Shown in pieces: positions 34,353 to 43,745 of a stretch of 64,000 bases of DNA; the stretch's first letter is position 1, and the number at the start of each line of letters is the position of its first letter. Under the pieces are notes generated by a model, which worked only from the letters and a program-made list of their open reading frames with translations, had not been told where the DNA came from and searched no databases. Both the position numbers and the translations under genes were made by a program. Origin of the DNA: an uncultured Lachnospiraceae bacterium (GTDB lineage Bacteria; Bacillota; Clostridia; Lachnospirales; Lachnospiraceae); contig CALWOX010000003.1 of NCBI GenBank assembly GCA_944383265.1, positions 62,001 to 126,000 of the forward strand, given 5' to 3'.

Positions 34353-36081
34353 TGTACTCCTCCTCTATCTTTGGCATCCTGATGCTGACTCGGGTCCCCA
34401 TATCCGGCTCACTTTCTATCTTTATGCCGTATCTTTCTCCGAAGTATATCTTTACTCTGTCGTTTACGTTCTTTATGCCTATGCCGCCTGTCCTTCCCGG
34501 GCCGTCCTCCTTAAGGATATTTTCGCACTGTTCTTCTGTCATACCGACTCCGTTGTCTGTGACCTCAAATATCACATCATCACCGTCGGAGTATATGTCC
34601 ACCTTTATCTCGCCCTCATCTATCATCCTGTTTATGCCGTGGTATATGGCATTTTCTATGATGGGCTGCAAGGTTATCTTATTGCAATAATATTTAAGAC
34701 ATTTTTCCTCGACATTAAAGCTGTAGCTGAACTGATTCTTGTATCTGAAATTTTGGATCCTGAGGTAGCTCTTCGCATGCTCCACCTCCTTTTCTATGGG
34801 AATGAGCTCATGTCCCTTGCTGATGCTTATGCGGAACAGCTTTGCAAGGGCATTTACCATTTCCACAGCCTCCTTATTGCGCCCGTCCTCACACATCCAG
34901 GCTATTGAATCCAGAGTATTATAGAGGAAATGAGGGTTTATCTGGGCCTGAAGAGCTCTGAGTTCTGTCTTTCTGAGTATAGTCTCCTCGTTTTTCACCT
35001 TTGCCATAAGCTCCTGTATCCTTATTACCATGTGACCGAAGGAGCTTGATAAAGAATTTATCTCATTGCTTCCCCTTACGGGTTCGTAGCTGAAGCCCGC
35101 AGCATCCTTTTCAAATTCTCCCATAGCGGTCATAAGCTTTTCTATGGGCCTTGTAATGTGCTTGGTGAGTATTATGCTGCTGATAAGGGTAGCTATTATG
35201 ACTATAAGCATCAATACGAGAAGCAGAAAAACACAGCTTACAAGGCTGTCTGTAACCATCTCGTCAATATAGCTCACGGCGACTATCCTCCAATCGCCGC
35301 CCTCTCTTGTCTTCAAGCTGTATATTATTCCGTCGCTTTCAAGGCTTCCGTCGGGAGCCTCTTTTAGTATATCTGTATTTTCCGTCTTTAATCCCGCAAA
35401 AATAAGCTGCTGCTGAGGGTGATATATAATATTTCCCTCTGTATCCATTATAAAGCAGTAGCCATGTCTCCCCATGCCTATATTGTCAATGTACGAAGCT
35501 ATCTGTGAAAATCGTGTATCCAGGATGACCACGCTCTTTTTTTCAGCTGTCTCCACAACCCCTGTTATGGACACCACCCAGGGATAACTGTTTTCAAAGA
35601 GGCTCTCCACATGAGGCTCGGATATAGTGTAATAGTCTGTGTTCTCAGGTATCAGCTCTCTGTCATATGACAGATTGGTAAAGATCTCGGGCTTGAGTTT
35701 TTCATTTCCCACCCAAGCTCCGATGAGCTCTCCCGACTCAAAGTCATACTCCGTGACAGCCACTGCATCAGGTCTCAGCTCCACCAGATAATTTAAAAGC
35801 TCATCCCGCTCCTTTTTTTCGTAGCTGAAGGCCTCCTTTATGCTTTCCATGGATCTGTCTATGTCAAGCATATAATTTTCTACTATATTTGAGATCTGTT
35901 CTGTGGTCTGCTCCCCTGATATCCTCATATTTTGAGTCATGGAGCTGTGATATATCTGAATAAAAATTGCGGTTCCCGCGGCAAGAGCAGCCGTAGTTAT
36001 ACCCACAACAAGAAGAGTCATCACTCCGGAAGCTGTATTAAGCCTTTCATTTATGCGCTCTTTAAGATCCGTGATCTTCAT
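34339..36081 (-). CDS. Sensor histidine kinase, YesM/LytS type
   Basis: Membrane kinase of 580 residues. It has TM1 (about 20-45), an extracytoplasmic dCache-like sensor (about 46-275), TM2 (about 278-305), a HAMP segment beginning KHITRPIEKL, a His_kinase domain with phospho-acceptor His384 in AQINPHFLYNTLD, and an HATPase_c domain (DNGVGM, GIGIKNVNDRV). Ribosome site AAGGAG. It is 9 bp after the response regulator and overlaps the sugar-binding protein gene, forming a three-gene sensing unit next to mgl. Confidence 0.93.
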   Translation of the reverse strand: MKITDLKERINERLNTASGVMTLLVVGITTAALAAGTAIFIQIYHSSMTQNMRISGEQTTEQISNIVENYMLDIDRSMESIKEAFSYEKKERDELLNYLVELRPDAVAVTEYDFESGELIGAWVGNEKLKPEIFTNLSYDRELIPENTDYYTISEPHVESLFENSYPWVVSITGVVETAEKKSVVILDTRFSQIASYIDNIGMGRHGYCFIMDTEGNIIYHPQQQLIFAGLKTENTDILKEAPDGSLESDGIIYSLKTREGGDWRIVAVSYIDEMVTDSLVSCVFLLLVLMLIVIIATLISSIILTKHITRPIEKLMTAMGEFEKDAAGFSYEPVRGSNEINSLSSSFGHMVIRIQELMAKVKNEETILRKTELRALQAQINPHFLYNTLDSIAWMCEDGRNKEAVEMVNALAKLFRISISKGHELIPIEKEVEHAKSYLRIQNFRYKNQFSYSFNVEEKCLKYYCNKITLQPIIENAIYHGINRMIDEGEIKVDIYSDGDDVIFEVTDNGVGMTEEQCENILKEDGPGRTGGIGIKNVNDRVKIYFGERYGIKIESEPDMGTRVSIRMPKIEEEYIEAK

Positions 36082-36090
36082 ACCGTCTCC

Positions 36091-37695
36091 TTATCGGCTG
36101 CCTGAATTCTCGGAAGCCCTCTGCCTGAGCATGTTGGGAGAAAGTCCCTCATACTTTTTGAAGCAATAGCTAAAGTAGTGCTGGTCATTGTAGCCGCATG
36201 CCTCGGATATCTCCCTTATTTTCATAGCAGTGTCCAAAAGCAGGTGCTTTGCATTTTCCATCCTTGTAAAGGTCAGGTAGTCTATAAAGCTTCTTCCTGT
36301 CTTTTTCTTTATGAGTACGCTGAGATAATTGGGGCTTACTCCGATATCAGTGCTTGCCTTCATAAGGGAAAGGTCCGCATCAGAATAATTCTTTTCTATA
36401 TAATCTATGGCATGCTCACATATATCCATGCTGCTTTTTGATTTTTTTTCGGCGATTATATTCATGGCATTTACGCAGAAGCTTATAAAATGCTCCTCAG
36501 CTTCAGAAAGCTCGCTGTCAAGAAATTCCATCTGCTGCATGAAACCGTCACTCTTTATTATTTTTGCGTCAGGCTCGGGAGCTGAGGAATAAAGTATCCT
36601 GCATACTCCTGAAAACAGCTCAACAAGAAAGAAGTCCGTCTCCTTCTTTGTAGCCTTTCTTTCTTCCAGAGCGGAAAATACCTTTCTCAAGCAGTCAGTG
36701 ACCTCCGCTTGCGTACCGGTCTTTATTTTTCCTTCGATAGTCGTCACAAGCTTCATGACCGAATCAATATCCATTCCGGAAAAGGGCTCCTCATCGGATA
36801 TATATCTTATCCTTCCCTCGGCTCCCTCCTTTGCATATTCCATAGCATTTACGGAATCCTTATATGCCTCATAGAGTCCGCACAAAAAAGGCGTCGACCT
36901 TCCCACGCCTATGGTACATTCCAGCTTAAGTATCCTCTCTGTGGACTGAATTATTTCATCAAATATTATATGAAGGTATTTATCAAAAGAATTGGGGGTA
37001 GCCGCAAGGACTGCAACTATCTTATCCCCGAAAAAGAAGGTGCTGTACTTGACATATTTCCTGAGTATGCTGTTTACAGCATGGACATGGCTGAATTCAG
37101 TTCTGTTGGTGCCGTCCTTATCCTTAAATCTCATGGAGATCACATTAAATCTGATGTTATCGGCTTCCTTGCCTATAAAGCCCCCTGCCACAGCCTGAGC
37201 CCTAAGCCTCGCTTCCCTTTCGGGAGAGCTGTCAGTCTGAGAAAAATCAAGCATAAGCGGCAGCAAAAATTCGGACATGCTCACCTCATTTTTCCTCGTC
37301 TCAGAGAATTCCTTGAAGATGCTGTCCAGCTTTTCCTTTATGTTTATAAGATTTTCCGTAAGCTCAGCCATGGATATCGGCTTTAAAAGGTAGCTTATTA
37401 TATTGTAGCGTATAGCTTCCTGAGCATAGGAAAAATCATCATATCCGCTCAAAAAGGCGATCTGGGTATAAGGCCTTACCTCCCTGACCTGCCTTGCAAG
37501 CTCAAGGCCCGATATAAAGGGCATCCTTATATCTGTAAGTAAAAGGTCAGGCTCGGTCTTTTCCACAAGGTCAAGAGCCTCGGCTCCGTTTTCCGCCTCT
37601 CCGACCACCTCAAAGCCTATGCTTTCCCAGTCTATCTTTCTGATGATAGCTCTTCTGAGCTCTTCCTCATCATCGGCAACTACGATCTTATACAT
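36091..37695 (-). CDS. Response regulator with AraC-type DNA-binding domain (YesN type)
   Basis: N-terminal receiver domain (MYKIVVADDEEE; phosphorylation site Asp55 in LLLTDIRMP; switch residues in AFLSGYDDFSYAQEAIRY), a variable middle region, and a C-terminal AraC helix-turn-helix pair (about 435-530: DLSLMKASTDIGVSPNYLSV, EISEACGYNDQHYFSYCFKK). The ATG at 37695 is 4 nt after AGGAGG, which lies in the end of the methyltransferase gene; the two genes overlap by 8 nt. It probably activates mglB-A-C in response to the adjacent kinase. Confidence 0.93.
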   Translation of the reverse strand: MYKIVVADDEEELRRAIIRKIDWESIGFEVVGEAENGAEALDLVEKTEPDLLLTDIRMPFISGLELARQVREVRPYTQIAFLSGYDDFSYAQEAIRYNIISYLLKPISMAELTENLINIKEKLDSIFKEFSETRKNEVSMSEFLLPLMLDFSQTDSSPEREARLRAQAVAGGFIGKEADNIRFNVISMRFKDKDGTNRTEFSHVHAVNSILRKYVKYSTFFFGDKIVAVLAATPNSFDKYLHIIFDEIIQSTERILKLECTIGVGRSTPFLCGLYEAYKDSVNAMEYAKEGAEGRIRYISDEEPFSGMDIDSVMKLVTTIEGKIKTGTQAEVTDCLRKVFSALEERKATKKETDFFLVELFSGVCRILYSSAPEPDAKIIKSDGFMQQMEFLDSELSEAEEHFISFCVNAMNIIAEKKSKSSMDICEHAIDYIEKNYSDADLSLMKASTDIGVSPNYLSVLIKKKTGRSFIDYLTFTRMENAKHLLLDTAMKIREISEACGYNDQHYFSYCFKKYEGLSPNMLRQRASENSGSR

Positions 37696-38869
37696 CAGGC
37701 CTCCTGTTTTTTTCTCTGTCCCTGTCAAGTACCTTTTTTATCTCGCGGGCGATTGCTTCTATCACATTTACCGTTACACTGTTTCCAAGCTGCTTATAAA
37801 GATGCGTGTCGGCAAGCTCAAGCCTGAAGCTGTCGGGAAAGCCCTGAAGCCTCGCCCACTCTCTGGGGGTCATCTTCCTTATGCCCTCCCTGTTTACCTC
37901 TCCCTTGATATGAGTCACAGGAGTGAGATCCTTAAGTCTGTTGTCGACTATAAGATTCCTCTCTCTTCCCATGCCTCCGCACACAAGGGCTCCGGCAATG
38001 CCGTCAATGTCCCTTATCTCATATCCGAAGCCGTTTCCCTTGTCCAGATGACGCTTTTTGTGTCTTCTTAGGGTCTCAAGATACACATCCGAAAGATAGT
38101 ATTTCACGCTCACCGGCTCCTTTTCCATTATGTCCTTTATGGATGTCTCCCGCTTTTCCCCTTCGGGAAATCTGAAGCTGCTGCTGTCGATATCTTTTCT
38201 GAAGGCTACTATGTATACTCTCTCCCTGTTTTGGGGCACACCGAAGTCCTTGCTGTTTAATACCGCTGTGTATACATTATACCCAAGCTGATTAAGTGTT
38301 CCCTTTATGATCTCAAAGGTCCTTCCTCTGTCGTGGATGACAAGCCCTTTTACATTCTCGCAAAATATGACCTTCGGTTTTCTGAATTCGCATATCCTCG
38401 CCACATCAAAAAAGAGTGTGCCTCTGGACATACCCTTGTAATCGTCATCAAAGCCCATGCGTTTTCCGGCGAGGCTGAAGGCCTGGCAAGGAAAACCTGC
38501 AAGGCAAAGATCAAATTCCGGGATCTTCTCCTCCTTCTCGGCAGTTATGTCTCCTGCTATGTCAAAGCTGTCATTAAAATTAAGTCTGTAGGTCTTTTTT
38601 GCATATTCGTCCCACTCGCAGACATATACAGTCTCTATCTCATCTCCGAAGGCTCTGTCAAAGCCCAGGCGTATACCTCCTATTCCGGCAAAAAGGTCTA
38701 TGGACTTAAAAACTCTTTTTTCGTGCTGAAGCTTCCTGTAATCTGAAAGTATATACTCTAATTTGCGGGAAAGGCTCTCACCTCTCCCGCTGTCCTCTAT
38801 TTCCTGTGCTTCTTTATCTGTAAGATATACAGTGTATGGCTTAAGGCTGTCTGTAGTCTCCTCGGGCAT
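37688..38869 (-). CDS. dcm: DNA (cytosine-5-)-methyltransferase
   Basis: C5 methyltransferase of about 393 residues. Motif I DLFAGIGGIRLGF, motif IV GFPCQAFSLAGKR with catalytic Cys128, motif VI ENVKGLV, motif VIII QNRERVYIVAF, and C-terminal GNSVTVNVIEAIA are all present, so it should be active. The ATG at 38869 (MPEETTD) has GGAGA upstream. It is preceded by vsr and has no restriction endonuclease nearby, so it looks like an orphan, Dcm-like enzyme; its target sequence is unknown. The last 8 nt overlap the response regulator start. Confidence 0.93.
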   Translation of the reverse strand: MPEETTDSLKPYTVYLTDKEAQEIEDSGRGESLSRKLEYILSDYRKLQHEKRVFKSIDLFAGIGGIRLGFDRAFGDEIETVYVCEWDEYAKKTYRLNFNDSFDIAGDITAEKEEKIPEFDLCLAGFPCQAFSLAGKRMGFDDDYKGMSRGTLFFDVARICEFRKPKVIFCENVKGLVIHDRGRTFEIIKGTLNQLGYNVYTAVLNSKDFGVPQNRERVYIVAFRKDIDSSSFRFPEGEKRETSIKDIMEKEPVSVKYYLSDVYLETLRRHKKRHLDKGNGFGYEIRDIDGIAGALVCGGMGRERNLIVDNRLKDLTPVTHIKGEVNREGIRKMTPREWARLQGFPDSFRLELADTHLYKQLGNSVTVNVIEAIAREIKKVLDRDREKNRRPDV

Positions 38870-38922
38870 ATTCAATCTCCGTCTTAAAAATTTATTTGTA
38901 ATTATAGCCCAAAACTTATTTT

Positions 38923-39381
38923 TTAGCAATCCGGAAGAAAGGATTCTCCTGTTCGCTCGTTCACAGTTTCATGAATCAGCCTTTCGATCTCCTCAACACA
39001 ACTCTCGGGGGCCTTGAGTATATCCTTTCTCCAAAAGTGCAGGACTCTGTATCCGAGAAATTCCAGCTCCTTATCCACCTTGTAATCTCTCTCTATATTT
39101 TTGCCTATCTTTTCTATCCAGAACTCTCCTCGAGGCTGTCCCTCGAAATGCTTTTTCAGGGCTTCAAAGTCTTTTCCGTGAAAAAACTCGCTGTCACAAA
39201 AAACAGCTATCTTATACTTTGTCAGCACTATATCGGGCTTTCCGGGGAGATTTTTATAGTTTTTCCTGTACCTTATGCCCCGCTCCCAAAGCTTTTTTCT
39301 CAGGACAAGCTCGATATCTGTATCACGGCTTTTTACTCTGCGCATATTTTCGCTGCGCTTTGACTTGCTTATCCTGTCCAT
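38923..39381 (-). CDS. vsr: Very short patch repair (Vsr) endonuclease
   Basis: 152 residues, normal for Vsr, which nicks at T:G mismatches produced by deamination of 5-methylcytosine. MRRVKSRDTDIELVLRKKLW matches the N-terminal helix, and GKPDIVLTKYKIAVF contains the metal-binding Asp. The usual HGCFWH segment is replaced by CDSEFFHGKD, as in a divergent Firmicutes subgroup. It lies between the amidohydrolase (3-nt gap) and dcm (53-nt gap), so methylation and its repair are made together. Confidence 0.9.
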   Translation of the reverse strand: MDRISKSKRSENMRRVKSRDTDIELVLRKKLWERGIRYRKNYKNLPGKPDIVLTKYKIAVFCDSEFFHGKDFEALKKHFEGQPRGEFWIEKIGKNIERDYKVDKELEFLGYRVLHFWRKDILKAPESCVEEIERLIHETVNERTGESFLPDC

Positions 39382-39384
39382 AGC

Positions 39385-40578
39385 CTAATCAAATTCCCCA
39401 TTCAAATATGAAAGAGCATAGTCCACATAAACATTACATGACAGGAGCAAAGACTCTTCGTCTATATCAAAATGCCCGTTATGCTGCGCCACAGCTGTGT
39501 CGGGATTTACACCGTTGTTTGTGCCCAGGAATGCATACATTCCCTTTGTGACCGCAAGGTAATCCGCAAAATCGTCCGCTCCAAGGGCCTTCTGCTGATC
39601 ATGTATTATACATTCTGAGGGGATTATCCTCTCCGTGACCTTTGTGACCTCATCCACAGCCCCTCCGTCATTTATAAGAGGCGCCGCAAAGTCCTTAAAC
39701 TCCACCAAAGCCTCGGCTCCGTACATTGCCGCTGTATTTTCCGCGATCTCTATTACTCTGCGGTTTGTCTTTTCTCTTATCTCAGGAGTAAAGGTCCTTG
39801 TAGTTCCCTCCATTACAGCATCTTCAGCCACTATGTTGTAGGCGGTTCCCGCCTCAAGCCTTCCGACTCCGACAACTACCGTGTCAAGGGGCGAAGTACC
39901 TCTGGAAACTATGGACTGCAGAGCATTTACTGTCTGTGAAGCTATATACAGCGCGTCCTTTCCGAGCTCCGGAGTGGATACATGCGCTCCCTTTCCTTTT
40001 ATGGTGATCTTAAAATAATCACAGCTTGCATTCATAGGTCCCTTTGTGAGAGAAATGGTCCCCGCCTTAAGCTTAGGGCATACATGAGCGCCATATACTC
40101 TCTGCACATCATCAAGGAGTCCCGCCTTCACAAAAAGCCTTGCCCCTGCTCCTATCTCCTCCGCCTGCTGGAAGAAAAGCTTTACCCTTCCTGAGAATTC
40201 ATTTTCCTTCTCCTTAAGTACCTTTGCAGCCGCAAGGAGTGTAGCTGTATGTCCGTCATGTCCGCAGGCATGGCATACTCCCTTGTTTTGAGAATGATAT
40301 TCGCAGGTCTTAAGATCATCCATAGGCAAAGCGTCTATGTCTGCTCTAAGAGCTATTATCCTTTTCTTCTCGTCCTTTTCTGCCGCCTTCTTTCCGTCTA
40401 TCACAGCATATATTCCCGTCTCTCCCACTCTTTCATGGGGAATGCCGAAGGATGAAAGCTCTTCCTCTATAACCCTCGCTGTGTTGAATTCATGAAGACT
40501 TGTCTCAGGGTGCATATGGAAGTATCTTCTCTTTTCTCTTATATAATCTCTTTCCTTTTCTATATAATCCTTGATCAT
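39385..40578 (-). CDS. M20 family amidohydrolase (N-acyl amino acid/hippurate hydrolase-like)
   Basis: Cytoplasmic zinc amidohydrolase of 397 residues in the M20D group. The metal motifs ALRADIDALPM, HACGHDGHTATLL and QQAEEIGAGA are intact, and GAHVCPKL and the C-terminal QHNGHFDIDE close the site. Characterised relatives cleave N-acetyl amino acids, N-acetyl-diaminopimelate or auxin conjugates; the substrate here is not known. It is the first gene of the tight run with vsr and dcm. Confidence 0.92.
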   Translation of the reverse strand: MIKDYIEKERDYIREKRRYFHMHPETSLHEFNTARVIEEELSSFGIPHERVGETGIYAVIDGKKAAEKDEKKRIIALRADIDALPMDDLKTCEYHSQNKGVCHACGHDGHTATLLAAAKVLKEKENEFSGRVKLFFQQAEEIGAGARLFVKAGLLDDVQRVYGAHVCPKLKAGTISLTKGPMNASCDYFKITIKGKGAHVSTPELGKDALYIASQTVNALQSIVSRGTSPLDTVVVGVGRLEAGTAYNIVAEDAVMEGTTRTFTPEIREKTNRRVIEIAENTAAMYGAEALVEFKDFAAPLINDGGAVDEVTKVTERIIPSECIIHDQQKALGADDFADYLAVTKGMYAFLGTNNGVNPDTAVAQHNGHFDIDEESLLLSCNVYVDYALSYLNGEFD

Positions 40579-40624
40579 GGCTCTGCCTCTCTCCGAATTT
40601 TACAGTTCTTTATTTAAGCAATAA

Positions 40625-40682
40625 GGCCGCCGCAGGCCTTATATTCCTCTACAAAAATGAAGAGCTTTCGCTTGCGGCAGCC
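40625..40682 (-). terminator. Candidate terminator after metQ
   Basis: Arms GGCCGCCGCA (40625-40634) and TGCGGCAGCC (40673-40682) pair over 10 bp with one wobble, and a nested AAGGCC/GGCCTT hairpin (40623-40640) is an alternative. The T-run is weak (TTATTGCTT), so termination may be partial. Confidence 0.45.
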
Positions 40683-40699
40683 AATTATTTCATTAATAT

Positions 40700-41614
40700 T
40701 TAGAATGCACAGATGAATGCTCCGTCATATGCCTCTTCAATAGTCTGCTTTACTTCATCTGTCTGATAAGCCTCTACGACCTTCTTGTAAACCTCGTTAT
40801 CAGCATCCTCGGCTCTTGCGGCAATTATGTTTATAAGCTGAGCCACATTAGGATTTGTCTCGGGATCAACGTCCTCTGTAAAGATAGAATCCTCATTGGG
40901 ATTAAGTCCTGCTGTAAACGCATTTCCTCCGTTGATGACAGCTGCTGTACAGTCGGGAAGGAGGTTTGCAAGTGTAGCTGACTCGGCCTCAAGTATCTCT
41001 ATCTGAACATTGTACTTTGTAATGTCAAGCTTTGTGGGGGTATATCCCTTCTCAGGGTCACACTCTATAAGGCCTGCAGCCTCAAGAAGCTTCAATGCTC
41101 TTCCGCCGTTTGTAAGGTCGCTGGGGATAGCTATGATATCTCCGTCCTTTATATCCTCAACAGATGATATCTTGTCCTTATTATTATAAATTGAAAGGGG
41201 AGCTATAATAGTATCTCCGATATCCACAAGATCATATCCCGCTGTCTCTATATCATTTGCCAAAAATGCCTTGTGCTGGAAAGCGTTCAAATCGATCTCA
41301 CCGTCATTTAAAGCTCTGTTGGGTGTGGCATAGTCTGTAAACTTCATAAGCTCGACCTGAATTCCCTCGGGAGCAAGGAGCTCGTTTACAGTATCCCACT
41401 GTGCATTGTACTCACCTACTACTCCTACTGTTACTGTTGTCACCTCTCCGTCTGCGGCAGGCTCCTCGCCCTCCGCTTCAGTCTCAGCCTCTGCAGCCTG
41501 CTCCTCTGAAGAAGCTGCAGCAGTTGTCTCCTCCGCATTTGATCCGCAGCCTGCAAGCAAAAGTGCGGCGCTGATTCCTAAAATTGCAACAAGTCCTCTT
41601 TTTTTCATAATCAT
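40700..41614 (-). CDS. metQ: Methionine ABC transporter substrate-binding lipoprotein MetQ
   Basis: NlpA-family lipoprotein of 304 residues (lipobox LLAGC, Cys23). After a Glu/Ala linker come the family motifs VGVVGEYNAQWDTVNELL, DGEIDLNAFQHKAFL and IAIPSDLTNGGRALKLL. AAGGAGAG precedes both the ATG at 41614 and a second ATG at 41608; either could be used. It is the last gene of metN-I-Q and binds methionine outside the cell. Confidence 0.95.
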   Translation of the reverse strand: MIMKKRGLVAILGISAALLLAGCGSNAEETTAAASSEEQAAEAETEAEGEEPAADGEVTTVTVGVVGEYNAQWDTVNELLAPEGIQVELMKFTDYATPNRALNDGEIDLNAFQHKAFLANDIETAGYDLVDIGDTIIAPLSIYNNKDKISSVEDIKDGDIIAIPSDLTNGGRALKLLEAAGLIECDPEKGYTPTKLDITKYNVQIEILEAESATLANLLPDCTAAVINGGNAFTAGLNPNEDSIFTEDVDPETNPNVAQLINIIAARAEDADNEVYKKVVEAYQTDEVKQTIEEAYDGAFICAF

Positions 41615-41624
41615 CTCTCTCCTT

Positions 41625-42302
41625 TTAATGTTTTGTATTTTTAATTATTATATTTCCGATGATCTGTACTATGCTTACCATGATAAGTGTGATTATCACA
41701 GATATCCATATGGTATCTCTCTGATGAAGCTGATATCCGTATCTTATGGCGAAGTCTCCGACTCCTCCCGCTCCTACGGCTCCCGCCATTGTCGTAAGTC
41801 CTATAAGGCTTATGAGAGTTATCATTGAAACTCTGGCAATGCCGGGGATACTCTCTCTTAAATATACAGAAAAGATTATCTCTATGGGTGAAAATCCCAT
41901 GGCCTCACTGGCCTCTATAAGTCCGGGATCGACCTCCGCTATAGCAGTCTCTATCTGTCTTGAGAAGAAGGGCACTGTACCGAATATAAGAGGAACATAT
42001 GCACCCTCGACTCCAAGGCTGGTGCCTACTATAGCTCTGCTCATAGGTATGAGAAGGAATAAAAGTATAAGGAAGGGTATAGATCTGAGTATGTCTATGG
42101 CCTTGTCTATTACATTGTACACAGGCACGCACTCAAGTATTCCGCCCTTTTTTGTAACTATCAGCAGCGAGCCGAAAAAGAGTCCGAAGAAGAAGGATAT
42201 TATTCCCGACACCGCCACCATCTGAACTGTCTGGCCTGTACATTTTATAAGCTCAGGCGCGAGCTTTTCGAGATTTGGAAAAATCTGATATATTATACCC
42301 AT
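41625..42302 (-). CDS. metI: Methionine ABC transporter permease MetI
   Basis: 225-residue permease with about five helices. SIPFLILLFLLIPMSRAIVGTSLG and AEVDPGLIEASEAMGFSP (coupling loop) are typical of MetI, as is the GAVGAGGVGDFAIRYGYQ end. Its ATG overlaps the metN stop (TAATG), so translation is coupled. It forms the membrane channel for MetQ-delivered methionine. Confidence 0.95.
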   Translation of the reverse strand: MGIIYQIFPNLEKLAPELIKCTGQTVQMVAVSGIISFFFGLFFGSLLIVTKKGGILECVPVYNVIDKAIDILRSIPFLILLFLLIPMSRAIVGTSLGVEGAYVPLIFGTVPFFSRQIETAIAEVDPGLIEASEAMGFSPIEIIFSVYLRESIPGIARVSMITLISLIGLTTMAGAVGAGGVGDFAIRYGYQLHQRDTIWISVIITLIMVSIVQIIGNIIIKNTKH

Positions 42303-43330
42303 TATTTGATCTCCTCCGTGTCTATTCCTACAGATTTAATATAATCCACAGCAGAAACTATATTTTTCTCTTCTCCGCTGAATACTACAACAAGCTTTCC
42401 TAAAGGAATATCCTTCAATACCTCCACGTTTCCGAAGATAATGCTGGCATTCACATTGTACTCTCTTGATACATAGGATATTATGGCATCCTTTGTGTTT
42501 ACGCTGGTGTAGGTGAGCATGTACATCTTTTCTCCGGGCTTAAGCCTTGTAAGAGGGCTGTCCTCCTTTATGAGTTCATATATCTTTCCTATATTTCCCG
42601 CAGTCTCTATGAAGCTCTTTGTCACAGGCATCTTCGGATGGGAGAATACATCTGCCGTCCTTCCCTCCTCCACAACGCTTCCGTTCTCCATTACCGCCAC
42701 TCTGTCACATATGTCCTTCACCACCTCCATCTGGTGTGTGATAATGACTATTGTGATCCCGAGCTTTTTGTTTACGGATTCCAGAAGCTTAAGTATGGAC
42801 CTTGTGGTCTGAGGATCGAGAGCTGATGTCGCCTCGTCGCAAAGAAGGATCTTGGGGTCATTTGCAAGAGCTCTTGCTATAGCCACTCTCTGCTTCTGGC
42901 CTCCCGAAAGCTGCGAAGGATAAGAATCTGTCTTGTCGGAAAGGTCAACAAGCTCAAGCAGCGACCTTATCTTCTTGTCCTTTTCCTCCTTTGAAAGTCC
43001 GCTCTTTCTTAAGGCGAAGCCCACATTGTTGTATACTGTCCTTGAAGGCATGAGGTTAAAGTGCTGAAATATCATTCCGGTCTTTCTTCTGACATCTCTG
43101 AGTTCCTTCTCCGAAAGCTTTACTATATCTCTTCCGTCGATAATGACCTCACCCTTATTAGGCTTTTCCAAAAGATTTATGCATCTTACCAAGGTGGATT
43201 TTCCCGCTCCTGAAAATCCGATGATACCGAATATCTCTCCGTCCTCGATCTTTAAGCTCACATCCTGAACGGCATGGACGTTTCCGGCTGCGGAATTGAA
43301 GGTTTTAGTAATGTTCTTTAATTCTATCAT
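42302..43330 (-). CDS. metN: Methionine ABC transporter ATPase MetN
   Basis: 342 residues: ABC domain with GFSGAGKST, FQHFNLMPSRTV, LSGGQKQRVAIARAL and LLCDEATSALDP, then the C-terminal NIL regulatory domain (about 265-342) that senses methionine and inhibits transport. First gene of metN-I-Q, downstream of a methionine T-box. Confidence 0.96.
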   Translation of the reverse strand: MIELKNITKTFNSAAGNVHAVQDVSLKIEDGEIFGIIGFSGAGKSTLVRCINLLEKPNKGEVIIDGRDIVKLSEKELRDVRRKTGMIFQHFNLMPSRTVYNNVGFALRKSGLSKEEKDKKIRSLLELVDLSDKTDSYPSQLSGGQKQRVAIARALANDPKILLCDEATSALDPQTTRSILKLLESVNKKLGITIVIITHQMEVVKDICDRVAVMENGSVVEEGRTADVFSHPKMPVTKSFIETAGNIGKIYELIKEDSPLTRLKPGEKMYMLTYTSVNTKDAIISYVSREYNVNASIIFGNVEVLKDIPLGKLVVVFSGEEKNIVSAVDYIKSVGIDTEEIK

Positions 43331-43372
43331 TCTATCTTCCCTTTCCTTAAAGGTTCTTTGCTGATTACAAAT

Positions 43373-43645
43373 AAAAAAGTCCTATATATTCCGAAAAATA
43401 TATAGGACGAAATAAACTATATTCCGTGTTACCACCTAAATTCATCTGACACTCACGCGGCAGACCTCTGCAGGTACGCATGTATCTCACATTTAATACC
43501 CTATCGCTGTAACGGGCGATACCCGTCACGTCTTATCCTTAAAGGTTCATACGTGCTGCTCCAAGACCATCTTCGGCTGCTTCATTGCCTGCCCATTCTC
43601 AGCTTAAGGGCTCTCTGTAAGGAATTCCACGGCTTACTCTTCTTT
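43373..43645 (-). promoter_or_regulatory. T-box riboswitch with ATG (Met) specifier upstream of metNIQ
   Basis: Minus strand: T-box core TAGGTGGTAACACGGAAT (43438-43421) and a specifier loop GAAG-ATG-GTCTTGGAGC with the ATG at 43570-43568. The terminator stem GTCCTATATATT/AATATATAGGAC (43379-43408) is followed by a T6 run. It lets uncharged tRNA-Met induce the methionine importer. Confidence 0.92.
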
Positions 43646-43707
43646 TCAACGCCATTTTATTCTGTATTAAGTTTTAATTTAAATCTGAAATTCAAAGTGA
43701 TGTTTAG

Positions 43708-43736
43708 ATAATACTTCCTGTCATTGATTTTGTCAA
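43708..43736 (-). promoter_or_regulatory. Promoter of the metNIQ T-box transcript
   Basis: Minus-strand TTGACA (43736-43731), a 17-bp spacer and TATTAT (43713-43708). It starts within 10 bp of the stop codon of the Rrf2 gene. Confidence 0.75.
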
Positions 43737-43745
43737 CTGTTTTTT

